Source: Nocardioides sp. Arc9.136
GTDB taxonomy: Bacteria; Actinomycetota; Actinomycetes; Propionibacteriales; Nocardioidaceae
Assembly (NCBI RefSeq): GCF_030506255.1
Contig: NZ_CP113431.1
Coordinates: 2,854,001 to 2,918,000 of the forward strand
Direction of reading: 5' to 3'
Length of the DNA: 64,000 bases
Part shown: piece after piece, positions 15,298 to 24,011 of the stretch
Layout of the letters: every line of letters starts with the position of its first letter
Position numbering within the stretch: position 1 is the stretch's first letter
The notes under the pieces: generated by a model
Database searches by the model: none
Seen by the model: only the letters and a program-made list of their open reading frames with translations
What the model was told of the DNA's origin: nothing
Translations under genes and position numbers: made by a program

Positions 15298-16887
15298 ATG
15301 ACCACCGCCACCCGCGACGACCTCTGGATCGACTTCCTCGAAGACGGCATCGTCGGCCTCCGAGGCCGCGACCCCGACCCCGCCGGCATCACCGACGCCC
15401 GCACCTGGGCCACCCCCGGCGAGCTCGCCCGCGACCTCGACCCCCACACCCAGCAGACCCCCGCCCTCGACGCCATCGACCAGGCCCTCGTCGACGTCGA
15501 CGCCGGCCGCTGCGACCGGCTGATCATCACCATGCCCCCGCAGGAGGGGAAGACCACCCGCGTCAAGGTCGGCGCCCTGTGGATGCTCAAGCGGAACAAG
15601 CGCCGCCGCATCGTCGCCGTCTCCTACGGCAAGGACCTCGCCGTCGAGTTCGGCCGCGACGTCCGCTCCTGGATCACCTCCTCCACCGGCGTCGACGGCG
15701 CCGTCGACCTCGGCCTCCGCGTCGCCCGCGACAACGGCTCCGTCTCCAACTGGCAGCTCGAAGGCCACCGCGGTGGCCTCCGCTCCGTCGGCCTCGGCGG
15801 CGGCATCACCGGCCGCCCCGCCGACGTCATGGTCATCGACGACCCGATCAAGAACCGCGAGGAAGCCGAGTCCGAGGTCTACCGCGAGAAGGTCCAGCGG
15901 TACTGGACCTCGACCCTCTCCACCCGCCTCGCCCCCGGCGCCCCCGTCATCGTGATCCTCACCCGCTGGCACGAGGACGACCTCGCCGGCTGGCTCCTCA
16001 AGCGCCCCGACGGCCACCGCTGGCGCGTCGTGAACATCCCCGCCCAGGCCGACCACGACCCCGACAAGGGCGAGACCGACGTCCTCGGCCGCCAGCCGGG
16101 CGAGTACATGCTCTCGGCCCGCATCGACGAACGCACCGGCGAACCCCGCACCGCCACCGACTGGGAACAGATCCGCGTCCAGGTCGGGTCCCGGGACTGG
16201 GAGTCGCTGTACCAGGGCAACCCCTCGTCGCCCGAGGGCAACATCGTGCACCGCGACTGGTGGAAGTACTACACGCAGCCGATGTGGCTCGACCTGGAGG
16301 GCGGCGCCCGCTGGGTGCCGGAGTTCGACGCGCTGCTGCAGTCCTGGGACCTCACCTTCAAGGACACCGCCGGGTCGGACTACGTCGTCGGCCAGGTGTG
16401 GATGCGCCGCGGCGCACGGGCCTACCTCCTCGACCAGGTCCGCGGCCGCTGGTCGTTCACCGAGACCCGCGCCCGGATGCTGGCGCTGTCCGCCCGGTGG
16501 CCGCAGGCGGTCATGAAGCTCGTCGAGGACAAGGCCAACGGGCCCGCGATCATCTCCTCGCTCTCGACCGAGCTGCCCGGGATCATCCCGGAAGAGCCGC
16601 ACGGGTCGAAGCTGTCGCGGCTCTCCGCGGTGTCACCGTTCATCGAGGCCGGCAACGTCTGGGTCCCGGCGCCCACGCTGCTCGCTGACGAGCACGATGC
16701 GCCGTTCGCGTGGGTCGAGGACCTGGTCGAGGAGTACGCCGCGTTCCCGACCGGGAAGCACGACGACCAGGTCGACACCGGGTCGCAGGCGCTGAACCGG
16801 CTGATGCTCGCTCCGCTGCTGTCGGACACCTTCGACGAGGGCGACCTCGACGACGAGCTGGCCGACTTCCAGATCTCGCCGTACTGA
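15298..16887 (+). CDS. Terminase large subunit
   Basis: 529 aa. ATPase Walker A MPPQEGKT (about 79-86), Walker B VMVIDDP (about 177-183) and a coupling motif VILTRWHEDD. The C-terminal RNase H-like nuclease has QSWDLTFKDT (about 348-357) and the late HDDQVD (about 488) acidic motifs. It is the packaging motor that cuts concatemers and pumps DNA into proheads. The ATG at 15298 follows a G-rich ribosome site. First gene of the late operon, followed by portal. Confidence 0.95.
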   Translation: MTTATRDDLWIDFLEDGIVGLRGRDPDPAGITDARTWATPGELARDLDPHTQQTPALDAIDQALVDVDAGRCDRLIITMPPQEGKTTRVKVGALWMLKRNKRRRIVAVSYGKDLAVEFGRDVRSWITSSTGVDGAVDLGLRVARDNGSVSNWQLEGHRGGLRSVGLGGGITGRPADVMVIDDPIKNREEAESEVYREKVQRYWTSTLSTRLAPGAPVIVILTRWHEDDLAGWLLKRPDGHRWRVVNIPAQADHDPDKGETDVLGRQPGEYMLSARIDERTGEPRTATDWEQIRVQVGSRDWESLYQGNPSSPEGNIVHRDWWKYYTQPMWLDLEGGARWVPEFDALLQSWDLTFKDTAGSDYVVGQVWMRRGARAYLLDQVRGRWSFTETRARMLALSARWPQAVMKLVEDKANGPAIISSLSTELPGIIPEEPHGSKLSRLSAVSPFIEAGNVWVPAPTLLADEHDAPFAWVEDLVEEYAAFPTGKHDDQVDTGSQALNRLMLAPLLSDTFDEGDLDDELADFQISPY

Positions 16888-16963
16888 GCCGGGTTACATC
16901 CGCGGGCAAACCTTGCCCTCTGCAGCCGCAACGGCCCGATCTTGACCCGAGGGGGTGAGCGCG

Positions 16964-18586
16964 ATGACGCTCGACATCACCGAGACCCCCACCACCCGGC
17001 CCGACGACCGCCTCGCCATCGAGCTCGCTGCCGCCCACGAGACCATCGAGGTCCTCGAGGAAGGCATGTCCGACCTCGAGCTCGCCGCCGAGGACCGCGG
17101 CTGGCGCCAGGCCGGCCTCGAGCTCGACCGCGAGTTCTCCCGCGAGGGCCTGACCTCCGTCGTCCGCAACTGCTCGGTGATGGCCATCGCGTCCCCGATG
17201 ATCAAGCGCGGCCTGCAGCTCCGCCTCGGCTACGTCTGGGGCCAGGGCCTCGACGTCTCCGCCCGCGCCGGCGACGGCGCCGCCCAGGACGTCAACGCCG
17301 TCATCCAGGGGTTCTGGGACGACCCGTCGAACCAGGTCGCGCTCACCAGCCCGGAGGCGCAGGAGAACCTCGAGCGGCGCCTCGGCAAGCAGGGCAACAT
17401 CGTGTTCACCCTGTTCCCCGACCCGCTCACCGGCCGGGTGCAGATCCGCGTCACCCCATTCGAGGAGATCGGCGACAAGATCGCGAACCCCGAGGACCGC
17501 GACGAGACGTGGTTCTTCTTCCGCACCTACACCGCCACCGTGGTGGAGCAGGGGTACGCCGGCACCCGGACCCGGGTCGAGACCCGCCGGGTCCTTCACC
17601 CGGCGCTCGGCTACTGGCCGCCGGTCCGGCCGCGCACCATCGACGGGCTCCCCGTGTTGTGGGACCAGCCGATGCTGCACGTGTCGGTGAACCGTCCCGA
17701 GGGCGCGAAGTGGGGCATCCCCGACGTGTACGCCGCGCTGCCGTGGGCCCGGGCGTACGAGGGGTTCCTGACCGACTGGGCGCGGCTGGTGAAGGCGCTG
17801 TCGAAGTTCGCGTGGCGGCTGACCGGCGACAAGTCGTCGCGTGCCCGGTCCGCTGCGCAGAAGCTCGCGGCCGCGATGCCTCGCCCAGTCGGCGGCGCCG
17901 ATCCTGGGCAGGGACTCGTCGGGGGTGTCGCTGCTGGCGGCCCGGGCGTCTCGCTCGAGGCGATCCCGAAGTCGGGCGCCACGATCGACTCCGGCTCTGG
18001 TCGTCCGCTCGCGTCCATGGTCGCCGCGGCGCTCGGTGTCTCGGTCGTGGACCTCCTGGCCGACCCGGGCGTGACCGGGGCCCGCGCGGTCGCGGAGACG
18101 CTGGACAAGCCAGTCGTGCTGGAGATGAACGCCCGCCGGCGCCTGTGGTCCTCGGTGCTGCAGACGGTGCTCGGGTACGTCGTCGACCAGGCCGTGCGCG
18201 CGCCGCGCGGCCCGCTGCGCGGCACCGTGATCCGAGACCAGCGCACCGGCCGGGAGACCATCACGCTGACCGGCGACGTCGAGCGGACCGTGGTTGTCGA
18301 CTGGCCGGACCTGAACGACCTGGACCCGGTGAAGCTGGTCGAGGCGATCGTGAACGCCGACTCCACGGGCAAGATGCCGCCGGTCGAGACCGCGCGGCTG
18401 CTGATGTCGGCGCTCGGCGTGGACGACGTCGACGAACTGCTCGACGAGATGACCGACGACGACGGCAACTGGATCGACCTCGAGGCATCTCAGGGCGACG
18501 CCGCGGTGCAGCGCGCGCGCCGCGGCGACGACCCGGCCCGCGTGGTCGACCCCGCCGACGACGGCGCAGAGAGCAACGCGCCGTGA
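16964..18586 (+). CDS. Portal protein
   Basis: 540 aa, directly after terminase as expected. The N-terminal region ends in a helical part with VVRNCSVMAIASPMIKRGLQ, and a central helix-loop-helix (RPLASMVAAALGVSVVDLLADPG, ARAVAETLDKP) is typical of siphovirus portals. The product forms the ring through which DNA enters and to which the tail connects. The ATG at 16964 is about 9 bases after GAGGGGG; an in-frame GTG at 16955 is too close to that site. GTGA overlap with the next gene. Confidence 0.88.
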   Translation: MTLDITETPTTRPDDRLAIELAAAHETIEVLEEGMSDLELAAEDRGWRQAGLELDREFSREGLTSVVRNCSVMAIASPMIKRGLQLRLGYVWGQGLDVSARAGDGAAQDVNAVIQGFWDDPSNQVALTSPEAQENLERRLGKQGNIVFTLFPDPLTGRVQIRVTPFEEIGDKIANPEDRDETWFFFRTYTATVVEQGYAGTRTRVETRRVLHPALGYWPPVRPRTIDGLPVLWDQPMLHVSVNRPEGAKWGIPDVYAALPWARAYEGFLTDWARLVKALSKFAWRLTGDKSSRARSAAQKLAAAMPRPVGGADPGQGLVGGVAAGGPGVSLEAIPKSGATIDSGSGRPLASMVAAALGVSVVDLLADPGVTGARAVAETLDKPVVLEMNARRRLWSSVLQTVLGYVVDQAVRAPRGPLRGTVIRDQRTGRETITLTGDVERTVVVDWPDLNDLDPVKLVEAIVNADSTGKMPPVETARLLMSALGVDDVDELLDEMTDDDGNWIDLEASQGDAAVQRARRGDDPARVVDPADDGAESNAP

Positions 18587-18819
18587 GCGGGCGACGACCG
18601 GGCACCTGCGGCGAGCCCGGTCCGCGCGAAGCCCACTGCACTCTCGAGGTCGCCCACCAGTGGTCCTGCTACGACGCCGGCGAGGACGTCTCGTGGAATT
18701 ACGGCCAGTGGTACGACTTCGACCTCGCACCCCACGCCTGCGACGGCACCGACTGTGCGGACCAGGGCTACCGAGGTCCCGCCGGGCGAGAGTCCGAGTA
18801 CGACCGGGCCGACGACTGA
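18583..18819 (+). CDS. Small Cys/Trp-rich protein between portal and MuF-like gene
   Basis: 78 aa, coupled on both sides (GTGA with portal, TGATG with the next gene). Cysteines and histidines are spaced like a metal site (CGEPGP..HC, HACDGTDC), with several tryptophans. The composition suggests a small folded zinc protein. No family recognised; such inserts are common in actinophage head operons. Confidence 0.6.
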   Translation: MSGRRPGTCGEPGPREAHCTLEVAHQWSCYDAGEDVSWNYGQWYDFDLAPHACDGTDCADQGYRGPAGRESEYDRADD

Positions 18820-19889
18820 TGGCCGTCACCGCCCGCACCCTCCGCCTCCAGCGGCAGCTCAACGCCGCCGTCCGCGCCATCACCGACGCCCAGACCCGCG
18901 ACCTCGTCCGCGCCTGGGTCGACGCCTGGAACGAGATCGAGCCCGACCTCACCGCCGCGCTCCTCGAGCAGCTCACCGCCGGCGACCGCGTCACCCGCGC
19001 GCAACTGCTCCGCTCCACCCGCCTCCGCAAGGCCCTCGCGCTCGTCGCCGACCAGCTCGAAGCCCTCACCGCAGCCGCCGGCGTCCGCCTCACCGGCGAC
19101 CTCCGCCAGATCGTCGACACCGCCGGCGACGCGCAGGCCTCCGTCATCGACTCCCAGCTCCCGCCCGACAGCGACCTCCTCGACGGCCTCGACTCCTGGT
19201 CCCGCGTCGACGAGCGGCAGATCACCGCGATCGTCGAGCGGTCCACCCAGCAGATCACCTCGCTGCTCCAGCCCCTGCCGGCCGAGACCCTCGACGTCGT
19301 ACGCCGCGAGCTGATCCGCGGCGTCGCGTCCGGTTCCAACCCCCGTGGGACCGCCGCGCGGATGGTCCGCCGCGCCGAGAAGGCGTTCAACGGCGGCCTC
19401 GGCTTGTCCCGGGCGCTGAACATCGCCCGCACCGAGACCCTCGACGCGCACCGCGCCGGCGCCCGCCTCGGCCGCATGGCCCAGGCCGACGTACTCCGCG
19501 GCTGGCAGTGGGTCTCCGCGCTCGACACCCGCACCTGCCCGTCGTGCTGGGCACAGCACGGGTCGGTGCACCCGGTCGAGGAGTTCGGGCCCGACGACCA
19601 CCAGCAGGGCCGTTGCACCGCCCTGCCTCTGGTGAAGCCGTGGGCCGAGCTTGGCCTCGACGTCGAGGAGCCCCCGTCGCTGGGCCCGAACGCCAGCGAC
19701 CGCTTCGAGAGCCTGTCCTCCGAGCAGCAGCTCGACGTGCTCGGGCCCAAGCGGTACGACGCCTGGGTCCGCGGGGAGTACCCGATGGACTCCTGGTCGC
19801 AGCGCCGCAGCAGCGACGGGTGGCGCGACTCCTGGGGCGTCTCGCCCGTGCCTCAGCTCAGCGGCGGCCGCGCCGCGCGCGCTGCCTGA
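18819..19889 (+). CDS. MuF-like minor head protein
   Basis: 356 aa. The N-terminal half is helical. The conserved MuF-type segment is IARTETLDAHRAGARLG, then GWQWVSALDTRTCPSCWAQHGS and HQQGRCTALPL, the Cys/His-containing core of phage Mu F-like proteins. These attach to the portal and may be injected with DNA. Position between portal and protease is canonical. Its last 37 bases overlap a reverse-strand small gene. Confidence 0.88.
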   Translation: MAVTARTLRLQRQLNAAVRAITDAQTRDLVRAWVDAWNEIEPDLTAALLEQLTAGDRVTRAQLLRSTRLRKALALVADQLEALTAAAGVRLTGDLRQIVDTAGDAQASVIDSQLPPDSDLLDGLDSWSRVDERQITAIVERSTQQITSLLQPLPAETLDVVRRELIRGVASGSNPRGTAARMVRRAEKAFNGGLGLSRALNIARTETLDAHRAGARLGRMAQADVLRGWQWVSALDTRTCPSCWAQHGSVHPVEEFGPDDHQQGRCTALPLVKPWAELGLDVEEPPSLGPNASDRFESLSSEQQLDVLGPKRYDAWVRGEYPMDSWSQRRSSDGWRDSWGVSPVPQLSGGRAARAA

Positions 19890-20017
19890 CCCGGTTCGTA
19901 CCGGGGCGTCCCGCACCGTCCGCACTCGAAGCCCATGTCGAGGGCGCGGCGGTGGAGACCGATCTCGGTCAGCTCCCACACGTGCTCGACGCAGTCCGCG
20001 TCGTCGTCCGCACCCAT
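19853..20017 (-). CDS. 54-aa zinc-ribbon-like protein, reverse strand
   Basis: Pattern C-x2-HVWELTEIGLHRRALDMGFECGRCGTPRYE. Short phage zinc-knuckle proteins often show an H-x-W-x-L start followed by a CxxC near the end, which supports a real gene. It is reverse-strand inside the head operon and its end overlaps the MuF-like gene. It pairs with the small reverse gene immediately upstream of it on the same strand (20,037-20,276). Function unknown. Confidence 0.55.
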   Translation of the reverse strand: MGADDDADCVEHVWELTEIGLHRRALDMGFECGRCGTPRYEPGQAARAARPPLS

Positions 20018-20036
20018 CAACGTCCCATTCGGCGAA

Positions 20037-20276
20037 TCACTCGAAGTACATGCTCGGTCGGACCTCGACCTCACGGTTGTAGATGATCGTCTGATCGATC
20101 GGCGTCGTGAAGATCGTCTTGGTGTCGACGACTTCCACGAATTCGTCGATTGCGTCCTGCAGTTCTTCCCAGCTGCGGTCAGTCACCCGGCGGTCGTCCT
20201 CGATTGAGAACTGGAACGTGAGGGTCACGCTCCGCGTCCCCATCGTCCGCTTTGTGCCCTTCTTCCGCTTTGCCAT
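20037..20276 (-). CDS. 79-aa hypothetical protein, reverse strand
   Basis: Basic N-terminus (MAKRKKGTKRTMG), then an alternating hydrophobic strand (VTLTFQFSIEDD), a helix (WEELQDAIDEFVEVVD) and a beta C-terminus (TIIYNREVEVRPSMYFE). A compact alpha/beta fold is likely. The sequence is visibly poorer in GC than the head genes on either side. With 19,853-20,017 it forms a two-gene reverse insertion between the MuF-like and protease genes. No family recognised. Confidence 0.65.
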   Translation of the reverse strand: MAKRKKGTKRTMGTRSVTLTFQFSIEDDRRVTDRSWEELQDAIDEFVEVVDTKTIFTTPIDQTIIYNREVEVRPSMYFE

Positions 20277-20337
20277 CGATGCGCCTCTCAGTGATTGCTG
20301 GGTCGCCGCACGCTACCCGCGACCGGGAGGTCACGCT

Positions 20338-21636
20338 GTGCATACGCAAATTCGCGAGAGCGTCAAGCTCGCCGAGGCCGCGACCACCTCGGACCGCAAG
20401 TCCGGTCGCATGACCATCCAGGTCATGACCCCCGGCTGGGGGTCCTCCGGCTACTACTCCGCCGAGGTCTGCGAGTCCGCCGCCGAGCTCGTCGCCGTCG
20501 GCACCCAGATGTACCTCGACCACCCCCACCAGGACGGCTCCGGCCTCGACGTCCACGGCAACCGGTCGGTCCGCGACATCGCCGCAGTCATCACCGAGGC
20601 CGGCCGCTGGGACCCCGACCAGCAGGCCGTGATCGCGGAGTGCACCGTGACCGCCCCGTACCGCGAGTTTCTCGCCGACGAGCACCTCGCCCCGCACATC
20701 GGACTGTCCATCCGCGGCTCCGCGACCGACGTCGTCGAGGGCGAGGCCGAAGGCCGCCGAGGGCAACTCATCGAGTCCGTCGCAGTCATCTCCTCGGTCG
20801 ACTTCGTCTCCCGCGCCGGCCGCGGCGGGAAGGTGCTGCAGGTCCTGGAGTCCGCACCCCCGTCGGCCGTCATCGAGGCCGCCGTCCAGCGCGGCATCGC
20901 CGAGGCCACCGCCGACGAGCGCCGCGAGCAGCTCTCCGACGCCATCCGCACCCAGTACGGCAGCGAGCGCCGCTGGGCATGGGTCCGCGACTTCGACGAG
21001 ACGACCGTCTGGTTCGAGGCCTCCAGCGAGGACGAGCCGTCCCGCACCTGGCAGCAGGCCTACACCGTCGCCGACGACGACCTGTCGGTCTCCCTCACGG
21101 GCGAGCGGACGCAGGTCCGCCCCGTCACCAAGTACGTCCCGGCCACCCGGCCGGACAGCACCAACCCCACCACCGAGGAGTCCGAGGAGGACACCATGGG
21201 CAACATCTCGATCGAGGAGTCGGAGCACCGACGCCTCACCGAGGCAGCCGGCCGGGTGGCGCAGCTCGAGGAGCGCGCGACCACGGCCGAGCGGGAGCGC
21301 GACGAGCTCCGCGAGGCCGCCGCCGTCCGCACCCGCACCGACCGCGCCGTCGAGATCGTCGAGGCGCGCGCGAAGGAGGCCGGCGTCTCCTTCACCCCCC
21401 GCGAGGTCAAGGGCCTGCTCGCCGACGTCACCGTCACCGAGTCCGGCGACCTCGACGAGGCCGCGTTCACCACCCTCGTCGACACCGACGCGGCCGCGAA
21501 GAAGGCCGACGCCGGCGCCGGCCAGGTCCGCGGGCACGGCGGCACCGTCGTCGTGACCGAGTCCGGCACCCCCACCGGCATCGGCTGGGGCGACATCGAC
21601 AGCGTGCTCGGCATCGCCGAGCAGAAGGGCGCGTGA
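20338..21636 (+). CDS. Capsid maturation protease fused to scaffold
   Basis: 432 aa, GTG after a GGGAGG ribosome site. The N-terminal 200 residues form a prohead protease-like domain (MTIQVMTPGWGSSGYYSAEV, MYLDHP, HIGLSIRGSA, SVAVISSVDFVSRAGRGG), with His and Ser in the positions used by herpesvirus-type assemblins. From about residue 287 the sequence becomes a charged coiled coil (AQLEERATTAERERDELRE) followed by a scaffold-like C-terminus. A strong internal start at 21,196 would yield the scaffold alone. Followed by decoration and capsid genes. Confidence 0.82.
   Translation: MHTQIRESVKLAEAATTSDRKSGRMTIQVMTPGWGSSGYYSAEVCESAAELVAVGTQMYLDHPHQDGSGLDVHGNRSVRDIAAVITEAGRWDPDQQAVIAECTVTAPYREFLADEHLAPHIGLSIRGSATDVVEGEAEGRRGQLIESVAVISSVDFVSRAGRGGKVLQVLESAPPSAVIEAAVQRGIAEATADERREQLSDAIRTQYGSERRWAWVRDFDETTVWFEASSEDEPSRTWQQAYTVADDDLSVSLTGERTQVRPVTKYVPATRPDSTNPTTEESEEDTMGNISIEESEHRRLTEAAGRVAQLEERATTAERERDELREAAAVRTRTDRAVEIVEARAKEAGVSFTPREVKGLLADVTVTESGDLDEAAFTTLVDTDAAAKKADAGAGQVRGHGGTVVVTESGTPTGIGWGDIDSVLGIAEQKGA
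21196..21636 (+). CDS. Nested scaffold protein (internal start)
   Basis: In frame with the protease gene, an ATG at 21,196 is preceded by GAGGAG and GAGGAGGACACC, the best ribosome site in this gene. The product would be 146 aa, beginning MGNISIEESEHRRLTEAAG, with coiled coil and C-terminal capsid-binding tail but no protease domain. Nested protease/scaffold genes are established in lambda and many other phages. The assignment here rests on the ribosome site and domain boundary. Confidence 0.6.
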   Translation: MGNISIEESEHRRLTEAAGRVAQLEERATTAERERDELREAAAVRTRTDRAVEIVEARAKEAGVSFTPREVKGLLADVTVTESGDLDEAAFTTLVDTDAAAKKADAGAGQVRGHGGTVVVTESGTPTGIGWGDIDSVLGIAEQKGA

Positions 21637-21640
21637 CGCC

Positions 21641-22045
21641 ATGAGCAAGAACCAGGTCTTCGCCGGCTCCAGCCCGGCGCTCTCCCTGCCGGTCCCGGCC
21701 GGCACCCGCTCCGGCGACCCCGTCAAGGTCGGCGGCCAGATCGGTGTCGCCGACACCGACCGCACCGAGGTCGTCAACGGCAAGCAGTACGGCGGCGTCG
21801 GTCACCCCGACGGGTACGCCGCCGTCGCCCCCGACGGCACCTACGCGCTGCCCGTCGCCGACGCCGTCAACGCCGCCGAGACGCCCATCTACATCAGCGG
21901 CGCCGGCCCGTTCACGCTCACCACCACGGCCGAGGGCAACACGCTCTTCGGCCACACCGTCCCCGTCATCCAGCGGGGCGTCGCCACCGGCGCCACCAAG
22001 GCCGCCGGCGCCGGCACCGTCAACGTCCGACTCGTCCGGATCTGA
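21641..22045 (+). CDS. Capsid decoration protein-like
   Basis: 134 aa, beta-rich and Gly/Thr-rich, with GTRSGDPVKVGGQIGVA at the start. This resembles the DUF2190/decoration-type proteins found between protease and capsid genes. Such proteins bind the outside of expanded heads as trimers. Start ATG lies 5 bases after the protease stop. Assignment rests mainly on position and composition. Confidence 0.65.
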   Translation: MSKNQVFAGSSPALSLPVPAGTRSGDPVKVGGQIGVADTDRTEVVNGKQYGGVGHPDGYAAVAPDGTYALPVADAVNAAETPIYISGAGPFTLTTTAEGNTLFGHTVPVIQRGVATGATKAAGAGTVNVRLVRI

Positions 22046-22056
22046 GGAGACCCACC

Positions 22057-23187
22057 ATGACGAACACTCTTCTCGAGATCGCGGAGAGCATCTCCGCCGA
22101 GACCTCGGGCACCTCGCCGGAGGCCCACCGCCGCCGGCTCACCGCACGCCCCGGCTTCATGGAGGCCGCCATGGGCGTCGCCACCCTGATGACCCACGCC
22201 CGCAGTGGCTCCAAGCGCGCCGCGTTCGAGCTCAACGAGGCGCTGACCACCAGCGACCTCGCGCAGTTCGCCTCCGGCGCCGTCATCGAGCGGGAGATGC
22301 TGCAGAACTACGACGCGCTGCCCACGCAGTGGCCGAAGTTCCTCACCCCCACCACGCTGCCGAACTTCAAGCCGAAGTACATGAGCCAGCTCGAGCTCGG
22401 CTCCCAGGTCTTCAAGGACGTCCCCGAGCGGACCGGCTACCCGATGGCCCAGGGGCCGGAGCTCGAGGAGTACCCGATCCGGGGCAAGAAGACCGGTCTG
22501 CTGTGGGGCTTCTCGTTCGAGGCGCAGGTCAACGACGACCTCGACCAGCTCATGCTGATCCCGAACCAGATGCCGCAGATGGCGATCGACACCGAGGACG
22601 ACCGCGGCCTGCGGCTGCTGATCAACCTCGAGACCGGCGCGCTGAACACCTCGTTCTTCAAGGTGAGCAACGGCAACATCGGCACGCTGAAGCTGAACCC
22701 CACGAACCTGCAGACCGTCATCACGTCGCTGCGGACCAAGCGGGACCCGAAGACCGGCGCGATCATCCCGTCGGGCCGGCTGCAGCTGGTCGTGGGCTAC
22801 GCGCTCGAGGCGGAGGCCGAGCGGATCCTGGCGGCCGACCGGCTGCTGGTCTCCGACGGCAACGGCGGCTACCGCGAGGAGCCGAACCCGCTGCGGGGCA
22901 AGGTCGACATCGTCACCAACGAGAAGCAGCTCGGCGAGTCGTGGATCGTGATGCCGAAGCCCGGCACCGCGCGCCGCTCGCCGTTCTGGTTCGGCCGCGT
23001 CCGCGGCTTCGAGCGTCCCGACTTCCGCTACAAGGCGGACCAGGGCCGCGCGATCGGCGGCGGGGACATCGTGGTCACCGCGGGGTCGTTCGACGACGAC
23101 ACCATCTGGTACCGCGGCCGCCACATCATGGGCGTCGCCCACGGCGACCCGACGCTCACCTACGGCTCCGACAACACCGGCGCCTGA
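22057..23187 (+). CDS. Major capsid protein
   Basis: 376 aa with an AGGAGA ribosome site. Position after protease and decoration genes, size, and the presence of an N-terminal arm, a long helix-containing centre (GALNTSFFKVSNGNIGTL) and a late beta domain (GYALEAEAERILAADRLLV, WYRGRHIMGVAHGD) fit an HK97-fold capsid protein of the actinophage type. It should form hexamers and pentamers of the head. A strong hairpin occurs one gene downstream. Confidence 0.85.
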   Translation: MTNTLLEIAESISAETSGTSPEAHRRRLTARPGFMEAAMGVATLMTHARSGSKRAAFELNEALTTSDLAQFASGAVIEREMLQNYDALPTQWPKFLTPTTLPNFKPKYMSQLELGSQVFKDVPERTGYPMAQGPELEEYPIRGKKTGLLWGFSFEAQVNDDLDQLMLIPNQMPQMAIDTEDDRGLRLLINLETGALNTSFFKVSNGNIGTLKLNPTNLQTVITSLRTKRDPKTGAIIPSGRLQLVVGYALEAEAERILAADRLLVSDGNGGYREEPNPLRGKVDIVTNEKQLGESWIVMPKPGTARRSPFWFGRVRGFERPDFRYKADQGRAIGGGDIVVTAGSFDDDTIWYRGRHIMGVAHGDPTLTYGSDNTGA

Positions 23188-23197
23188 GGAGGGCGAG

Positions 23198-23551
23198 ATG
23201 GCTGACAACAAGGGCACGCACCTGCTCACCACGAGGGACTTCGTCGACGTGGTCGACGAGGCCGGCAACGACCTGGGCTACCAGGTCCCGAAGCACTGGG
23301 GCGCCGACCAGCTCGCACCCGGTGCGAAGAAGAAGTCCGGCCGGACCTCGGCCGCCAGCTCGTCCTCGGGCAGCACGCCGGCGGCGCCGACCAAGCCGGA
23401 GGGCGAGCCCGCCGGGAACGCCTCGACCGAGGACTGGGTGGCGTACGCCAAGTCCAAGGGCGCCACGGAGGACGACCTGAAGGACGAGCAGGGCGAGCCC
23501 CTCGGCCAGAAGGCGCTCCGCGAGAAGTACGGGACCCCGACCGGCTCCTGA
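23198..23551 (+). CDS. Hypothetical protein after capsid
   Basis: 117 aa, ribosome site GGAGGGCGAG. N-terminal 35 residues look folded (HLLTTRDFVDVVDEAGNDLG). A Ser/Ala/Pro linker follows, and the C-terminus (STEDWVAYAKSKGATEDDLKD, GQKALREKYGT) resembles a short helical SAP/HeH-type motif often found in small head-tail proteins. It is the last gene before a strong hairpin. Confidence 0.6.
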   Translation: MADNKGTHLLTTRDFVDVVDEAGNDLGYQVPKHWGADQLAPGAKKKSGRTSAASSSSGSTPAAPTKPEGEPAGNASTEDWVAYAKSKGATEDDLKDEQGEPLGQKALREKYGTPTGS

Positions 23552-23558
23552 CGCACCA

Positions 23559-23597
23559 CCGGGTGGCCGGCGCGGAGACCCCGCGCCGGCCGCCCGG
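23559..23597 (+). terminator. Strong hairpin after capsid genes
   Basis: A 17-bp stem with one G-U pair (CCGGGTGGCCGGCGCGG with CCGCGCCGGCCGCCCGG) around a five-base loop, 8 bases after the preceding stop codon. No T-run follows, which is usual for high-GC actinobacteria. It likely reduces transcription from the capsid genes into the connector genes. Confidence 0.6.
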
Positions 23598-23627
23598 CAC
23601 CAGAACTACACAGCGAGGAGGCTCACC

Positions 23628-24011
23628 GTGCCCGAGCCGACGTTCGACTACGACCCGGCCACCCCGGAAGGCCTCGTCCGGCTCCTCCTCAACGACGTCG
23701 ACGAGGACACCGCGGTCTTCACCGACGTCGAGATCGCCGCGTTCCTGACCCTCGAGGGCGGCAGCGTGAAGCGCGCGGCCGCGCAGGCGATCGACGTGAA
23801 CGCCACCGACCAGGCGCTCGCCTCGAAAGTGCTGAAGACCGCGTCGGTCGTCACCGACGGCGCGAAGCTCGCCGACGCCATGCGGAAGCACGCCGCCGCG
23901 CTGCGCGATCAGGCCGACCGCGAGGACGACGCCGCGGACGGCGACTACTTCGACGTCATCGACCTCGAGGGCGGCGTTGACCGGCCCGAGCGCACCGCCT
24001 GGCCCTGCTGA
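23628..24011 (+). CDS. Head-tail connector (adaptor) protein
   Basis: 127 aa, GTG after a GCGAGGAGG ribosome site. Helical, beginning with PEGLVRLLLNDVDEDTAVFTD and EIAAFLTLEGG, the usual start of Gp6/adaptor-type connectors, with a second helical pair around residues 45-95. It should form the ring under the portal. TGATG overlap with the next gene. Confidence 0.75.
   Translation: MPEPTFDYDPATPEGLVRLLLNDVDEDTAVFTDVEIAAFLTLEGGSVKRAAAQAIDVNATDQALASKVLKTASVVTDGAKLADAMRKHAAALRDQADREDDAADGDYFDVIDLEGGVDRPERTAWPC

Noticed and set aside
16955-16963. GTG at 16955 as portal start
   Set aside because: It touches the GAGGGGG ribosome site, leaving no spacing; the ATG at 16964 is placed correctly.
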